The notes below the pieces were generated by a model that did no database searches, was not told where the DNA came from, and saw nothing but the letters and a program-made list of their open reading frames with translations. A stretch of DNA of 64,000 nucleotides, taken from positions 26,491,561-26,555,560 of the forward strand of contig OZ026841.1 in the NCBI GenBank assembly GCA_964023205.1, written 5' to 3'. Shown here in pieces: positions 1-10,747 of this stretch (positions are counted from its first letter, which is position 1; each line of letters opens with the position of its first letter). The position numbers and the translations under genes are program-made. The stretch comes from Lutraria lutraria. Taxonomy: Eukaryota > Mollusca > Bivalvia > Venerida > Mactridae.

Positions 1-45
1 TAGAGCATGTCCAGCTGACATCTTAAATCCTTCAACACAAAAATC
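1..45 (-). CDS. P450 exon (partial), beta-2 region
   Basis: Acceptor TTTGAAG then an open phase 0 reading DFCVEGFKMSAGHAL, matching the region after the K-helix (dfelnGykIPkGw.v in the family). The exon runs off the window edge; the haem-binding loop is beyond it. Confidence 0.72.
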
Positions 46-93
46 CTTCAAAGATACAATAAAGTAATTATACATAAATTAAATACATCATGT

Positions 94-273
94 ACAGTCA
101 AACCTGTGTTAACATCCACCTCCAAAAAAAGAGAACTCTGAGAATGAAGGCCATTCTTTTAAAAACAATCAGTGATCAATAAGAGCAAAATGACCTCCAA
201 ATAAAGGCCACCTGTCAATAAAGGCCATATTTGGTCTTTTCCAAGAGTGGTCTTCATTCACAGGTTTGACTAT
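94..273. mobile_element. Small Tc1/mariner-type MITE in P450 intron
   Basis: About 180 bp bounded by TA and imperfect terminal inverted repeats: CAGTCAAACCTGTG on the left and its near complement CACAGGTTTGACT on the right. No coding capacity. It lies in the intron between the last two P450 exons seen. TIRs starting CAGT next to TA are usual for Tc1/mariner derivatives. Confidence 0.55.
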
Positions 274-568
274 ATATAAATATATTTATTATACAATAAA
301 ACAATGCACAAAATATAAATGGCCAATGTTCACAAGTTTGTCTCCATTTTATTTTTTCACCAAATGCCAATATTAAAAGATGACAATAAATTTTTCATTG
401 TAACAAAAACAAGTTTCAAATCTGTCATGTGTATTGATGTATGATAAAAGTAGCAATGTTATTATTCACACATAAACTCCAGAACACACTTTAGATAGAC
501 AGGTTTCTATTTCATTTCATCTTTATCTCTAATAGCCTTTCAGGTAAAAAAACACCATTAAATCATAC

Positions 569-679
569 CTTAGTAATAATCCTACGCCCACCAAGAAATG
601 GTGGATAAACTCTAAGAATTTCTAGGAGAACACACTCAAACAATTCATCATCTTCTAACAATGAATCCTGTAATTCTTC
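569..679 (-). CDS. P450 exon: K-helix with ExxR
   Basis: 111-bp phase 0 exon between TTTCAG and CTAAG|GTATG. It encodes EELQDSLLEDDELFECVL, then LEILRVYPPFLGGRRIITK. The ExxR pair (EILR) that braces the haem pocket is intact and the PP..GG.R context is CYP26-like. Confidence 0.88.
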
Positions 680-1134
680 CTGAAATAAATATACTAAGTA
701 CTGTATCAACTTAATAAAGTAATGACTAACTGTTGTATTTACTGAAAAACTTCAGTATCAATGTAAGGTCTTACATTAGGACGATATAACAGGTCCAAAA
801 TATTTTCAGGTATGAAATATATAACAATGAAGTTCATATAAATCAATAAAATTTATTATTGTCAATGCAATACTAGTACATATACTGGTAAGTCATCACC
901 AATAAAAGTTATGCCACACAAATTGATAGTTACCTCTATCTTATCTTTTGTAGTCAACCCTCAAGTTTCCAACAAAATCAGTGAGGAGTATGCTTGATGA
1001 TAAATCATACTACAAGTACATATTCTCACAAAATATGTTGAGAACACAAATCAAATAGTTTTTTTACCTACCTACCCTAACTTGTTTTGTTAAAGTACCC
1101 AAAACATGCCTATTTCTCATGCCTAATAATGTAC

Positions 1135-1329
1135 CTTTTCATTTGTTCCAATTTCTATCAAGAATGAAGTGAGTATGGATGACAAAGCCTTTGGAACTAA
1201 GGCAGATGTAAACAACAACAAATGATTGTTGACTAAAACTTCCTTCAAATCTGGGAGAGTTTCTACCTTCTTTGGAAAACTATGACACTTCTCATCCCTT
1301 CTCTTCTGTATTATGGTCAGCAGTTTATT
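1135..1329 (-). CDS. P450 exon: I-helix, atypical oxygen-binding motif
   Basis: 195-bp, phase 0 exon, acceptor ATTCAG, donor AAAAG|GTAC. It encodes NKLLTIIQKRRDEK, then DLKEVLVNNHLLLF and SALVPKALSSILTSFLIEIG. This is the I-helix position, but the usual [AG]Gx[DE]T[TS] proton-relay motif is absent; VPK and ALSS stand in its place. An alternative acceptor 24 nt downstream would also keep phase. Confidence 0.83.
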
Positions 1330-1793
1330 CTGAATATATGTATATTCATAATGAAAACATTTCAACAGGTACAAGCTTGTGTATCTCACAGCATGGTACT
1401 AACAATGCCTAACCAGTGAACAGTAAATTCAGTAAATATCAGTTTAAACAAGAATATTTTTTAAGATATTCTAATTATGATCAGATTGTAGAGAATAATG
1501 TGTAGCTTACACAGGGTCAAAGTCGGCCAATGTCAGCAGTATAGACAGCTACAAATTGAGTCAATTTAAACTCTAAATATTCGAAAAAAAAGTTTACTCG
1601 ACCAACAAGATTTAAAATTCTAAAAATTAAATAAAAAAAAAAAATGATAATATTTAGACATGAATCATACCTTCAAAGTATGAAAGGTTGAACAATTAGA
1701 AAAGAAAATATTTAGTGACGTATATACCCTATTTTCGTTTCATTTGCAAGAAACAGAAAACATTATTATTTTATTCTAGCTAAAAGAAGGTAC

Positions 1794-2001
1794 CTTTGCA
1801 TCCAAAGCTTTACTATAGGCGGATTCACTCATCTTGGGAATTTTTATAGCCACTGGTACTGAAATGATACCATGCCAGTGTGTGGTTGTCAGTTCTGTAA
1901 TTAGGTCCGCCTCTAACTCATCAAAGTTGAGCCCAAGAAATAAAGTCAAACAAATCTCTATGGACAGTTTCTTGAAGTATTGATATGCACACAATGGTTT
2001 T
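1794..2001 (-). CDS. P450 exon: helices E-G
   Basis: 208-bp exon between TTTTAG and GCAAAG|GTACC. It encodes YQYFKKLSIEICLTLFLGL and a downstream IPKMSESAYSKALDAK segment, matching the helix E signature and the helix F-G region of CYP26-like enzymes. Ends in phase 0. Confidence 0.85.
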
Positions 2002-3147
2002 CTAAAATAAAAATAAATGTATTTGTTCATAAGGCCTAAATTACAAATATGTTTGTTAGCCCTTAGGTCGGTAGGTAGGAAAAATATTTTATTTCTGAAT
2101 TTGACCTTCACCTAGCATGAAAATAAACTTCTGTCTAGAAGCATTCTGTATTCATTTTATGTATTCTTCTACCCTACAACCAGTGTGCTTTAATCAACCA
2201 TGAGCATCAGTTTACATGTACTCAGTGCCCTAACACACATTATTGTTTTCCTTCATTACTTCAAATACCTGGTAATACCTACTTTAAATTTTTATCGAAA
2301 GCACTGAGTACATGTATATTTTCCCAAGTATAAAAATAAAGTTCTCCCAGATTTGGCAATAAAATGTTTTAGTTGGCATGATTTTGTTGGGTTGGTCAGT
2401 AAAGGGCAAACAAACTTAATTTTAATTTAAGCCTAAACTGTTACTGAACACCAATAATGCCAACTTGAAAGCAAGAAGCTTGCAAGGAGCAAGACATAGG
2501 AACACATAATTTGATGATAGTTTCATTGCCTGCATGTAGTGTTTTTTTAGAACTGGTATGCTGTGATATGGTTCAAATGATGCACAGTTAAAAATGAGAA
2601 TATAAGCAAAAATGATTAATGAGTTTAGGGTTATAAAATGTCAAATTTAAGTTGTCAGTAAGAAATTGATTCTTGACTTGGTGATATTGCTAACTCCAGT
2701 TGTTTGATAATTTAAAAGTAGTTAATTTCCAATGGCTAAAAACTGCAACATAAATTGAAACATCTTCAGCATGCAAGCTTCTTTCTTGTTTCAGGGATGT
2801 AGTCTCAATTTCTCAATTTTTAAAATAAAATTAACATGAGGTATAAATTAATATGAAAAATGACAATATAATATTTACTCTGTAGGTGGTCATTTCAATA
2901 AGAACTTTTTCCATTTCCATGTTTTTTTCTCTGAGCGCAGAGAATAAATTGCACAGAAAATAATTTCTCATGTTATCACAGGTCAACAAAAGGACAAAAA
3001 AGGTCAAAAGACAAAAATGAACAACATAAAAAATATTTAAAATTCAGAAATTTAAGTCAGAAGAGGTAACTACTTCTACCATATTTACAACAACATGGAA
3101 GCAACATAGAATCACAGAGATTAATTTTATAACCAAAAAGTACTAAC

Positions 3148-3183
3148 CCAGAATCTATGCTTGCAACAGTTTTCTTTACTATC
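3148..3183 (-). CDS. P450 micro-exon (36 nt)
   Basis: Only 36 nt, between TTTACAG and TCTGG|GTTAGT, encoding IVKKTVASIDSG. It joins the preceding DTVER and the following KPLCAYQYFKKL without phase error, which is the main evidence that it is real. Such a short exon is easily missed by automatic prediction. Confidence 0.75.
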
Positions 3184-4091
3184 CTGTAAAAATACATAAA
3201 AACTGAAACTCAAGTACAATGTAAGAATCATCGCGAAAGTATCTTTCTTTGAAACCCCAAACATATTGAAGAATACAAGACTATTCTAATAATTAATGAT
3301 GAAAATGGTAAAAAAGAAAACTCATTCAACATTCAGTGATTTTCTCCTTCTTTGGATGAGTCCCATCAACGGACATTTCCTTATAACATTTGGGCTTCAA
3401 TTTTTTCCCAAATCTAAATGGAGAAATTCCCAATGAACATTTAAAAAGAAAAGAATTTCAAAATCGGACATAAAATGACAAAGATATGACCATTTTCTGA
3501 CAAGAAGTATAGTATACTAGTACAAAGAAACAGGAGATCTCAATTTATTTGGCATTGTCTAATGATAGAATTTCCCAATAACCTAGTAGTTGCGATGCCA
3601 AAATTCCCAATCTGACCAGACCAATTCCCAAAGAGATGAAAAAAATCACTGATATCGGAATTATGTTAAGAAACAATATAACAGATAGAAAAGATTCTGT
3701 TGAATTAAAATTTAAATCTGACCATAATAGTGGAATAGTCTGAGTATGTAACTCTTTATACAGTTATACAGACTTCACAAAAGCCAAAAAAATCTGCCAG
3801 ACATTCGGTCTGACAAGCTTGAAAAAATTCTGTCAGACAGAAAAAATAAACAAGCATAAATGCGTGAACATCAAGTAAATAAAGTTACCAGACAACCAAA
3901 ATGAGGTGATAAGATTCTTTATCGGACCAACATACAATCTATCTGACAAATCAGCTGGTCTGACGCTTTTCCCTAAGTCTGTTTATACATTACCCCTTTT
4001 CCATTTTCAAATGGCTTATACATAATGTAAACCAAAATAATGAATAGAAAACTAAAGAAATTATATTTTAATGACTGGTTTAAACTGTTAC

Positions 4092-4176
4092 CTTTCAACC
4101 GTGTCCTTGTAGCACTTGATCGAGTCAGGTGTAAACAAATGTTTCAAAGTAGATCTGAGTCCATGGGCATAATCAC
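4092..4176 (-). CDS. P450 exon: helix C region
   Basis: 85-bp exon between TTTAAG and GAAAG|GTAAC. It encodes GDYAHGLRSTLKHLFTPDSI then KCYKDTVE, which aligns with the G..H...R..l...Fsp..l..Y pattern of P450 helix C, where the Arg contacts a haem propionate. Enters with two bases and leaves with two bases, in register with its neighbours. Confidence 0.82.
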
Positions 4177-4545
4177 CTTAAACAAAATGACAGAGGCAAT
4201 TCTGACTTTTTATATCATTTTATGCGAAGAAGAAGAATTTTTGTCAAAATTGAAAAATATTTCTTTTAAATGAGTTGGTCATGTAACAACAAACCAGCAT
4301 TTTTTATAGTTTGTTCTTAACTCAAACTTATTGAACAAGGAGCCATACCAACATTTATCATAAACGAAAAATGATGTAAAAATTGTTGATGCTAAATATC
4401 AACATGATTGATCAACAATGTAAGGGTTAAGGTACTTTCAGTACTGTAAATGACTGTTAAGATTCCATAAAATGGTTTGGCAGAGGCTTGAATATCATTT
4501 AACTTCATTATGATTGTAACAAGGTTTAATCTAAGATATACATAC

Positions 4546-4623
4546 CATCTGTAAACAAAATATTACTTCCATAGATTTCTCCCATAAATTCTTTGTATCC
4601 AAGATCCAAATTATGAGTATGTT
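4546..4623 (-). CDS. P450 exon: helix B region
   Basis: 78-bp exon between TTTCAG and GATG|GTATGT. It encodes HTHNLDLGYKEFMGEIYG then SNILFTD, equivalent to the LLG.NTLL segment of CYP26. Phases match the exons on both sides. Confidence 0.8.
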
Positions 4624-5017
4624 CTGAAATTTATAAGTCATCCTTACAATGTATGCTGACAACTATGTTTATATATTATAACAACAAACATCATAATATT
4701 TCTAGTTAGGTAGGTGTTAGATGGTTATTTATATACATACATTGTAACTATTTTAAAAAAGATACAGTACACAAATGTGCATCTAGAAAGGAATAACACA
4801 AAACAAAATTAGCAATGCATGTTGTGCAAGAGCAGTATTGCATGTTTGTATCAAACAACTGACTTTAATGAAAGAGATACTTAAATGAACAACTTTAAGA
4901 GCTGAAATCAATCAAGTACTATTCTAAGTCTTATATAGATAGCACAGTATCATCTTCTGCTGTTGCAGCGCATTTTTAGCTTAAAATGAATATAAATTCT
5001 TTGTAGTATGTGTTTAC

Positions 5018-5254
5018 CAGTTAAAATTTCTTTCAACACTTTATTTGATCCAACAAAAACTGTAGGCTTGTTCAGAAATCTTGACAGGAAAATTCTGGAC
5101 TTATTTTGTTCCATATGTTTCTGTTGAAATTTAATTGGATTTTTGTAGAAGTCATATGACTTGTCCCCTAATAAGGGCAAACCAGCAGATCCTGGAACTT
5201 TAGCCATGTTCTGGCTGTTTGAGTCCACAATTATATCAGAGCATGGTAATAAAG
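5018..5254 (-). CDS. P450 exon: N-terminal hinge region
   Basis: Pyrimidine-rich acceptor ending TTTCAG before 5254 and donor CTG|GTAAAC after 5018. It encodes MAKVPGSAGLPLLGD, then YKNPIKFQQKHM and KPTVFVGSNKVLKEILTG, matching the proline hinge and helix A/beta-1 region of CYP26-like P450s. 237 bp, entering in phase 1 and leaving in phase 1. Confidence 0.85.
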
Positions 5255-5709
5255 CTGAAAGTATAAAGATGAATAAATCAACATAGTACATGTATACTAA
5301 ATGCATATAACATGCAAGTTCAAATTCTTATCATGGAGGATGTGATAGAAAATTTCATTCCCATTGAATATAATATGACTTTATAAATAATATGATAATA
5401 ATTTAAAGATACATTTATTTATTTCAAACATAGAGAAAGCATTTCAATTGTTTAATTAATTGTGTGTGAATGCAATCTCAAACAAATTGTTTGTTTACTT
5501 TAAGTTCACTCAGTAGTTAAACTTTAAATTAAGTCTTAAAATATGTGATAGTAAATTTCTATGAACATGAGTTAATGATATTTTGATCTGAATAGTTTTA
5601 GGTATTTTTTTTGTGACTCTAATTTTCATATTTTTAATTAAATTCAATGAATATGTGTATTGTGTTTTTTTATATTAAAATTATATTAAATGGATAATTT
5701 GTGTAATGA

Positions 5710-6206
5710 CAAGGACTTATATACATACATGGATTTGCAACTTCCGTATTAACAGTTTAAAGTAATCAAATCCCGCGATAATAAGACGTGAATCAACGGG
5801 ACTACATGCTATTGTTTACCAAAGTGAAAACACGAAAATATCCGTGAATGTTAATAACGCGAAAATATCCGTGGTATTCCGAATGTTTAATCTCGGACAC
5901 GAAAGGATTATAATAGATGTCCGCCATCTTGGAATTTAAAATGTTCGACTGATGCCTTTTTCAATGCTTATACTTAGACTTTGTGGATTATAAATGTATC
6001 TCAATATCTTTAAGGATTTTGTTGCATCCTTTACCAATTTCCTGTGCCCAATTGCCAGAGTTTTTTTAGCATAATAAAATTCATAAACCCTCAATTACAG
6101 CTGTCGGACATTGTCGAATATATAGCAATGCATTGTGGGATCGTCGAACGATATCATTTGAGCTATTTTTAGCAGTAGCGAATCCATGTATGTATATAAG
6201 TCCTTG
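5710..6206. mobile_element. 497-bp non-autonomous DNA transposon with 26-bp TIRs
   Basis: Both ends carry the same 26-bp inverted repeat, which starts CAAGGACTTATATACATACA and ends GGATT. The element is flanked by a perfect 7-bp direct repeat GTAATGA at 5703-5709 and 6207-6213. The interior is AT-rich with no protein reading frame that looks coding. A lone left-type terminus recurs at 7943, and an 18-bp relic with the same kind of 7-bp duplication lies at 44718-44735. The superfamily is unclear: hAT ends look similar but usually give 8-bp duplications. Confidence 0.82.
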
Positions 6207-9200
6207 GTAATGAGTGTAGGGACCAGGTGCGAATGAGGCGACACAGATCATGTGTGATTTGTGGCACTGCCGCAGCATTGTACATGTGGCACAGGTGAGC
6301 AGAAGTTTTATTTGCTGTCATCAGTGTGACTTTTTACTGTGTCCAGTGTGGAGTTATCAAAATTAAAACAAGACATATTTTTCTTCAGTTTCTTTGAACA
6401 AAATTAATGGCTTAAAGTCGTTTAACTTCACATGTAATACACATATCCTCTAAAATTTCAAATTCTTGTAAAAATATTGATGAAATATTTACATATGAAT
6501 TCATTAATTCGTGTACAATAACATCTAAAATTCTAAAAATACAGTAACATTATTATGCAGTTTATTTATCATTGTTTGACGGGTTTTCGATACCTTAAGC
6601 ATTCCAAAACGCCTTATATGCAACAAGTACAAATAAATGCGTAACCTGCTTTTATTTCTTAAAAATCAATTTATTGCTCGTAATTTCAATGCACTTACGG
6701 TCAATTTGTTCACAAAATAACGAACAACAGACCTATAAACAAACATTGTGATCAGTGACCGCCATTACGCAAAATTGACCCATTTTCGATACCTCCAAAA
6801 TTGAAGAGTATTCAAGACAGAGACGGTCCAAAAGTACCAGGTATTACGCGGAATTATGAGAAAACCTTGTTTGGTGAATGTGATCATACCCACGCTGCTT
6901 AATCCCATTATAATTAATAGTTTACAATGCGTAAGTATGTTAGACAAAATGGCGGCAACCTCTGGCTTCAAGTCTGTGTAATTTATCTTAATGTTGGTAT
7001 GATCTCCGATGCAATGATAAATTAATATCACAGACGTGTAGTACAACCTGTAGCTCACTTCATTTGATAAGTTGTAAAGTCTTGCTGTATTTACATTTTG
7101 GGATTTTTATTGAAAATGTAAGATGTAGTAATAATCAATTCTAAGAAATTTTAGCGAAAAATAAATAAGAAATGAACACTTTTCAAACACCCTGTAGTGG
7201 ACAGGAAATACGACTGTTGCATGATGGTCGTGTGATCTACATAGCAGACGAGCCAAATTCCCAGTCTAGGTCAAAATATTTTCTCAGTTTTTCTTATTTT
7301 CATTTTTAACGATATTGTTGTTAAAGTGATAAAATGGCGTAGTGAATTGAGCGGTTATTTGCTGTGTGTTTCAATTCGACTGTTAACTTACTTGATAACG
7401 ACATATTTTGAAATTATATTGTGCGGATCGTAAAATATCAAGGTCGAGCACATTGCGTAAACAAAAAGTGACGTCATTCTACTTCCTGCCAAGCGTTTAT
7501 GCACAGAAAACAGAAAGTATCGAAAACATGTACGTATCGAATACATGTCAACCGACGATAGTTATTATGCCTTATTTTTACAAATCATGACTCACGAAAT
7601 AGAAATTAAAATGAGTATGTGCACGTCCTTCGTCAGCAGCATTTAATATGCACGTCCTATCATAACCACATCTGCGTATTATAAGAAATGAGGTAATAAA
7701 TCGATTATACCTGTGTTCAGTTACATACAACCAACATTGTTTTCATACGGGCTCCTGCATTTCAGTCATTCCTAAACTCTGATGTTAAACTGTTTTTCAT
7801 TGGTATATTTTCAATGTGGATAAAGTAAAGTTATACACGTACGTTATTTTATAGTTGACCGGAACTCGAAGTGGCAAGGAGCTCGGTTTCAGAAGATCTA
7901 CAGTATCTAATTTATAAACTGATAATATATTTTTGATAAAAACAAGGACTTATATACATACATGTATATCTATGTATAGACCTGCGTATCTATATATGTT
8001 TAACTGTCAACTTGTCCTAGCTGCTAGCCGTTTTCTGAGCTATTAATTAATTAGCTCGTTTTGACCCAATCTTGATCCAGTTTCATGATCACACTTTTGA
8101 TACACAGTTCATCACACAGGATGGTAGTGTAGCCTACTGACCGCAGCTAGGTTACTATGTCAAATTTGTTGACTTTGTATTTCTTAAGGTTACTCTTGAT
8201 GTTGAAGCTACTACATGTATGGTGCTGCTCGATAGAAAATTCCAGTTATTTACAACTCGTATATTTGGTAAACGGTCTTGTCCAAAACGACTATTTACGT
8301 TTGATTTCGACAATTTAAATTCATGGCCCCTCGTTGTTTTATTGTCAGATAGTTTTAGTGTTAATGTTCACTTCCTCATATTCCTTTCACTTCAAGCAGT
8401 CGGGGGGGGGGGGGGGGGGGCGATATAGGTATAAATGAATTATATATGTGGCCTCCGCAATCACCGTAGGTGTCATTTTTAAAGTTAAAATATCAATTAA
8501 TTAAAGGGGCATGCCCAGGAACTGCTGTATCTTGGGGTTTATACACCAAAAATGCGTTTATCACTTGTAAAAACAATTATTACCCCTTTAAGTAATTAGA
8601 AAATATACTAAATAACAAGCAAATGAACAATGTTATTTTCGTAAGGCAACTGTTGAAAAAATGAATAAAACAAAGCGGCACAGCAAAACAATTTGGTTTT
8701 ATGTGTATTTATATGTAAGTACGATATTACAGGCAAACGTTTGGATATCTGTAAACCATACTGATGAATTATTCAATTCACGAATTTGTATTATAGATTA
8801 TTTAAATGTATGCATGCTTTTAAGTAATTATACATGCATATATTTAAAATGGTTACCGCCAATTTGTTTAATGTGATTATTTAATTGACCGTTGAAATAT
8901 GTGTTATGGTTATGTCAATACAATATTTTGACTTGATTTAATTGACTTGATTATCAAAAAAATATTTATAAAAAAGATAAATCTGTAATACTATGTAACT
9001 AATTGGTGTTTTATCTATAAAACGGGATCCCAGTCATTGGTGGAATTTCCGATTTATTTTTAGATACATCGTAACCGTTATTAACACGATTTGTTCAAAG
9101 TAGACGTATGAATGAAAAGGTATTTGTCTTAATTCTACACGTATTACATGTATCGATCGTCAAAATTTACTGATATAAATCTACTTTACTGAGTAAGTAT

Positions 9201-10270
9201 TTTTGACTTTATTGCTTTATTTGCTGGAGTACTCAAGTCCATTCTGTAAATGGGTGGTGATCCACTTCAGACGTTAACATAAATATAATGTTTACAAGTA
9301 CGATTGTCTGTGTATGTGACGTTCACGTTATATTTTCGTGTAATTTTTTCAACATCCCAATCGTAAATTATCATCGCTTAAGTTATACACAAATATATAT
9401 AACTATATATATAGATATGACAGATTTTGTTTCAGAAAACGACCTGCGTATACTCTTTAATTTTATAGGTATATGACGAATATATAGAACGACTTATGTA
9501 CCAAACCTCTCTATAAATAATCATTAAATTAACCTACGTAGAAACGCAGACTAATCCTTGCATCATTCAAGATACACGATCTTTTACTGCATTTTGTGCA
9601 TTTAACTCAATACGTGAACTTCCGATACAAACATTTGTCGACTTTATTTCCGGACAGACATTCCTTCTATATGTTACATAAAGATATAATTGAAACTGTC
9701 AAGATTAATATTGATAACTGTAAAATAAGGTGTTATATTGATGTAGTTTAACTAATTTTAAGAGGATGGCCCTTCAGAATTCATTTATGAATTCGGTCAA
9801 GCAGAAAGCCGAATAAGTATATAAGGCTAACGTTGATGTAATTTTACTTTACATAATTACTTGAAACTTAATTTTAAAAACTTATGAATTACAATACGGT
9901 CGATTTTTACCCTTCATAATCTCGCTGCGTGATATTAATTCAATATATTGGACCAGATAGCTTTACTTATAGTCAATAAAACTACCCGTAACAAGACATG
10001 GTGGAAATAAATACTAATTGGTAATCCACATGCATACACTACAACATGTACGTATATATGCTGATTCAGTGTAATACAATCATACAGTTAGTCATTGAAG
10101 CATATGATTTATGAGTCAGTCGTGATCTTATGTTAGGTAGAGAACAATTTCAAAATTAGCTATAATCCAACTGTGATTAGACTAGTGATGACTAGATATT
10201 TATTTTATTTGGCCTTATTTTTTTTTCATTTACATTTATGAAATCGACCAATTCACACCCGTTTAACTCA
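6207..10270. other. Long non-coding stretch, no gene recognised
   Basis: No reading frame here resembles a known family. Around 6900-7060 there is a CpG-containing patch with ATGGCGGC in good start context on the plus strand (6947) and an ATG on the minus strand near 6920; these could be first exons, but no partner exons were identified. A solitary transposon terminus (CAAGGACTTATATACATAC) lies at 7943. A 19-base G run lies at 8402-8420. Confidence 0.5.
8402..8420. repeat. Homopolymer G tract
   Basis: Nineteen consecutive G residues. It could form a quadruplex or be an assembly or length-polymorphic site. Confidence 0.95.
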
Positions 10271-10351
10271 TAAGAGTAATTTATCCTTCGGCAAAAATGT
10301 TGTGAGGAACATCCGTCCTCGTTGTGAGCACCCATATTGTTTGTCAACAAG

Positions 10352-10539
10352 GTAAGTTTTTCCAAAATTATACGAATACAGACCTTTGTGTAAAAATATC
10401 GAAATTTTTGTTTACGTTTTCGTGTCCAGGGATGACCCTTTTAACAGGTGCGTGATGTAGTATTCTATCACTGTATACTGATCTAGACGTTTGACGGAAT
10501 TTCAAGCTTAATTAACTACCCACATTCTATTTATTACAG
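10352..10539 (+). other. Candidate 5'-UTR intron of the cGAS-like gene
   Basis: A strong donor (CAACAAG|GTAAGT at 10351/10352) and an acceptor (TTTATTACAG ending at 10539) bracket 188 bp just upstream of the single coding exon starting at 10748. This would give a leader exon ending at 10351. Inferred from splice-site quality only. Confidence 0.4.
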
Positions 10540-10747
10540 GCATTGCATCCTAAAGTAATAGAACATCATGAATGAAGCGTAATGAAAAATAAGATATTGT
10601 TATCTGACATGTCTAGGAACAAGACTACACACAACTTAAGGTGTAGAGAGGTGTGTCCGAAGTGCAAACAAAGAAGGAGAACTTTTACATTAATTCAGAA
10701 AAGTAACACTGTTGTTTTGTGTAATTTCATACCCGGTAAAAATTGTC

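Larger units (their letters stand above)
1..5254 (-). other. Cytochrome P450 gene, CYP26-like, 3' part outside window
   Basis: Gene span covering eight exons with GT donors and AG acceptors and fully consistent phases: 5018-5254, 4546-4623, 4092-4176, 3148-3183, 1794-2001, 1135-1329, 569-679 and 1-45. The joined reading shows the proline-rich hinge PGSAGLPLLGD, a C-helix-like segment, an I-helix region, and the K-helix ExxR motif (EILR) followed by PPFLGGRR, as in CYP26/CYP120-type P450s. The heme-binding cysteine loop must lie before position 1. P450s of this group are ER-bound haem monooxygenases; CYP26 enzymes oxidise retinoids, but the substrate here is unknown. The first exon seen starts in phase 1, so an upstream exon with the membrane anchor is probably missing. 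Alternatively an ATG at 5306 could start a hydrophobic N-terminus read into this exon. Family level is confident, subfamily is not. Confidence 0.88.

Noticed and set aside
4040..4273. Plus-strand open frame of 77 codons
   Set aside because: It is antisense to the P450 helix C exon (4092-4176) and has no family resemblance.
6765..7058. Minus-strand frame with MGLSSVGMITFTKQGFLI as possible first P450 exon
   Set aside because: The obvious donor (TTTGGAG|GTATCG) leaves phase 2, while the first supported P450 exon needs phase 1. An internal donor restores phase but gives no membrane anchor.
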